Part shown: piece after piece, positions 62,160 to 64,000 of the stretch
Layout of the letters: each line of letters opens with the position of its first letter
How positions within the stretch are numbered: position 1 is the first letter of the stretch
From: Melastoma dodecandrum
Taxonomy: Eukaryota; Streptophyta; Magnoliopsida; Myrtales; Melastomataceae
DNA length: 64,000 bases
Reading direction: 5' to 3'
NCBI GenBank assembly: GCA_029817715.1
Contig: JARUPY010000085.1
Coordinates: 2,418,001 to 2,482,000, forward strand
Notes under the pieces: generated by a model
Seen by the model: the letters and a program-made list of their open reading frames with translations, nothing else
Told to the model about the DNA's origin: nothing
Database searches by the model: none
Translations under genes and position numbers: made by a program

Positions 62160-63009
62160 TGTCGCAAGTTGAGTTCGTGTGGGGGTGGGGTTTGACTTGC
62201 CGGAAAACACAAATTCAAACAGCCGCTTGCCCTTTTGGAAGCCTTGATTGGATCGGATTAGATTCGGATTGCCTTTCTCTACAAGCCAAGAATTTGATCT
62301 TTTACTGGGAATTTAAAAAAACATTTATGGAATATTTTCCTTTGTGATTTTCTGGCTAATCCGAAATTATGACTTATATTTTTATTTTAAAATTCGTCTA
62401 ATAATACTTTAAAATGAGAGTTTTAAATTTCTAATTATGTATTTGAAACTCAAATTTCAACTTGAAAATGATAAAATCGAAATTTTGAAATACTAATCTT
62501 ACGCGAGAAATCTTAAAATTAGGTTTAGATTCCTTAAAAAAGGGTTTCAAATTAAAAACCGATAACTTGGTTTCTCGTGTAATTTCATGAAATCGGAAAA
62601 ATTACAACTTCATCGTTTCTAAATCGAAAACATAATTTTGAAGTTCAAAGTTATTTAATAATTAAACTTGGAGTTTGAAATTATATAATTAAAGTTCTTT
62701 AAATCGAAATTCCACCGGAATCACGAAATAATTTTATAATTAATGTTATCGTTGACATTAACTTCATAAATTGTGACCAATCCAATATATGTCGATGTAG
62801 GTGAGCAGGGTCCTGTCTCTAAATCATGACGCTTTTAAATTCCACGAGGAGTCGAGGATTATGCCAGCGTGTTAGTGCTTACTCACTGTTAGGATTCGCT
62901 ACTAGGCTGATAACAAATTTGAAACATTAAAAACCAAAAAAACTGCAAGAATCAACGGGGGAACGACACAGATCACGCATGAAATTACAGGAAAGCCTCC
63001 CCCCAACTC
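62160..63009. other. DDI1 promoter and AT-rich intergenic DNA
   Basis: This is strongly AT-rich from 62330 to 62790 with no coding signal. It holds the DDI1 upstream region and the 3' UTR of the small gene at 63010. Confidence 0.4.
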
Positions 63010-63210
63010 CTACAAAGGAGGGGGAGGGGCGATGAAGGGACGGCGTCCGCAGTAGATGGGGGAGGCATCGTGACTGCAGTAGTGGAAGGTTTGCTTCAAC
63101 TTGTGGAAGCCGTGGGTGAAGACATGGAAGCCGAAGAGGAAACCGACGAGGACGACGGCGAGGAGGACGAGGCAGGTGCAGAGCACGCACACCCTCCCTC
63201 CGCAACACAT
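63010..63210 (-). CDS. Small Cys-rich single-span membrane protein
   Basis: Single-exon, 66-residue protein. It starts MCCGGRVCVLCTCLVLLAVV: a Cys-rich cytosolic start that could be palmitoylated, followed by a membrane span to about residue 32 (VLVGFLFGFHVF). The tail reads HGFHKLKQTFHYCSHDASPI and ends with prolines (FIAPPPPL). I recognise this MCC-type start from small uncharacterised plant proteins, but no function is established. The ATG at 63208-63210 gives the family-like N-terminus. The long ORF on the opposite strand is its mirror. Confidence 0.65.
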   Translation of the reverse strand: MCCGGRVCVLCTCLVLLAVVLVGFLFGFHVFTHGFHKLKQTFHYCSHDASPIYCGRRPFIAPPPPL

Positions 63211-63735
63211 TCTTTCTTTCCGTCTTCCTTCCTAGGATCAAAGACGAGACAAGAATTCCCAAACTTTATCATACTCCAGACTCTGAAAACGAGATCCGGG
63301 TTTGGCAAAAGAGGGAGTCGGAGGGAAACGTTATTCGTGTTTATCAGATGCTTGAAAGGTAGGCCAACAACTCCTTTGCCATAAAAGATCTTTTTCCTTC
63401 TCTTCTCTTCGTCGGCGTTGGTGTAGTTTGTTGCAATGCCAACACCGACCGATAGAGCGGGAACATGGGTCGTGGCTGTGATGGGCCCTCGTGTTTTGGG
63501 CCCATCGTATATGGGCCTTAAATTGGGCCCGAGCTTGAGCCCGCCGAATGTATCAAAGAAAATCAGAGAGAGAGAGAGAGTAGGGTAAGTATATCCATTA
63601 ATCTAAGCTTCGTCGTGGGAGGAAAATTTTACACAACAACGCCTCCTAAAACTACATCAGCAAACCTCAATTAGCAGCTCGATCACACCCCAAGAGAACA
63701 CCATGAAATCAAAGCCCGCTTCGCGTCGGCTCACT
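63211..63735. other. Intergenic between small membrane protein and J-protein genes
   Basis: Upstream region of the small gene and 3' UTR of the J-protein. A (GA)n run lies near 63563-63580. No gene is seen. Confidence 0.35.
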
Positions 63736-64000
63736 CTACCAGCACTGATCCGTCTCCCACCTCCGCGTTCTCATCCCGAACCCCGGGGTTGCTCCCAGTC
63801 CCCTCTCCGCCACCCGTGCTGCCCCGACCAGCGACACGTCGTACCGGGCCCTGGCCCCCGGATCGGACAGCGTCGCGTACGCGTTGTGCAGCACGATGAA
63901 GTCCCTCCCGTCCGTTCCCCTCGCGGAACTCCCCCCCGACTCCCCGTCGGATCGACCCAGGGCGTCAGGGTGGCACAGCTTGGCGAGGGTACGGTACGCG
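63736..64000 (-). CDS. J-domain protein, DnaJ 11-like (3' end; runs off right edge)
   Basis: The minus-strand frame is open from the window edge to TAG at 63736-63738, 87 residues. It reads AYRTLAKLCHPDA, a Gly/Ser-rich loop, FIVLHNAYATLSDPGARARY and ends RRWETDQCW. The HPD tripeptide that activates Hsp70 is present, with the helix IV 'AYATLSDP..R..YD' pattern. The layout and the WETDQCW end match small chloroplast J-proteins of the DnaJ 11 (J11) type. The transit peptide and the start of the J-domain are outside the window, so plastid location is inferred from the family. Confidence 0.85.
   Translation of the reverse strand, partial: AYRTLAKLCHPDALGRSDGESGGSSARGTDGRDFIVLHNAYATLSDPGARARYDVSLVGAARVAERGLGATPGFGMRTRRWETDQCW

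Overview
The window is nuclear DNA from a flowering plant, probably not a grass. The evidence is spliced genes with short GT-AG introns, plant-only families (arabinogalactan protein, NOI/RIN4-like, GBF-interacting protein, RGI-type receptor kinase, KIN-14 kinesin with a CH domain, SBT5-type subtilase, HIPP metal-binding protein), a plant U1 snRNA gene with a plant snRNA promoter, and a Mutator-like transposon. The species cannot be fixed from sequence alone. All exon coordinates were worked out by hand from reading frame, splice consensus and family knowledge; nothing was searched.

Layout. 0-6.4 kb: 5' part of an RRM protein gene (-), an arabinogalactan protein gene (+), a proline-rich cell-wall protein gene (-), a 98-bp tandem repeat, and a three-exon plant gene of unknown function (+). 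7.6-19.8 kb: a NOI-domain gene, an oligopeptide transporter gene and a GIP1-like gene, all +. 20.2-23.8 kb: a decayed CCDC22 homologue (-), a small serine-rich-type gene (+) and a truncated calcineurin B-like (CBL) pseudogene (+). 24.3-29.3 kb: mitochondrial ribosomal protein S9 and cytosolic HSP90, both -. 29.3-33 kb: a gene-free stretch full of C/G runs and microsatellites. 33-36.4 kb: an RGI3-like receptor kinase (+). 38.2-43.5 kb: a 17-exon KIN-14 kinesin (-) with one U12-type AT-AC intron and an apparent one-base deletion in its CH domain. 44.8-49.9 kb: a decayed 5-kb Mutator-like element carrying a transposase pseudogene and a GRF zinc-finger/transmembrane passenger. 50.3-51.7 kb: a broken and an intact copy of a HIPP gene. 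52.4-52.7 kb: a U1 snRNA gene. 52.8-58.2 kb: an intact subtilase gene followed by a degraded tandem copy. 58.4-62.2 kb: DDI1 (-). 63.0-63.2 kb: a tiny membrane protein gene (-). 63.7-64 kb: 3' end of a J-domain protein gene (-).

The genes are individually regulated, so no pathway ties the window together. There are functional groups: cell-wall and secreted proteins (AGP, proline-rich protein, subtilase), signalling (RGI3-like kinase, NOI protein), protein homeostasis (HSP90, DDI1, J-protein) and RNA processing (RRM protein, U1 snRNA). Local duplication followed by decay recurs (HIPP pair, subtilase pair, CCDC22 and CBL remnants). I found no convincing new multi-gene system. The most interesting items are the U12 intron and frameshift in the kinesin, the U1 gene with a variant 5' end, the passenger gene in the Mutator element, and the structured 98-bp repeat.
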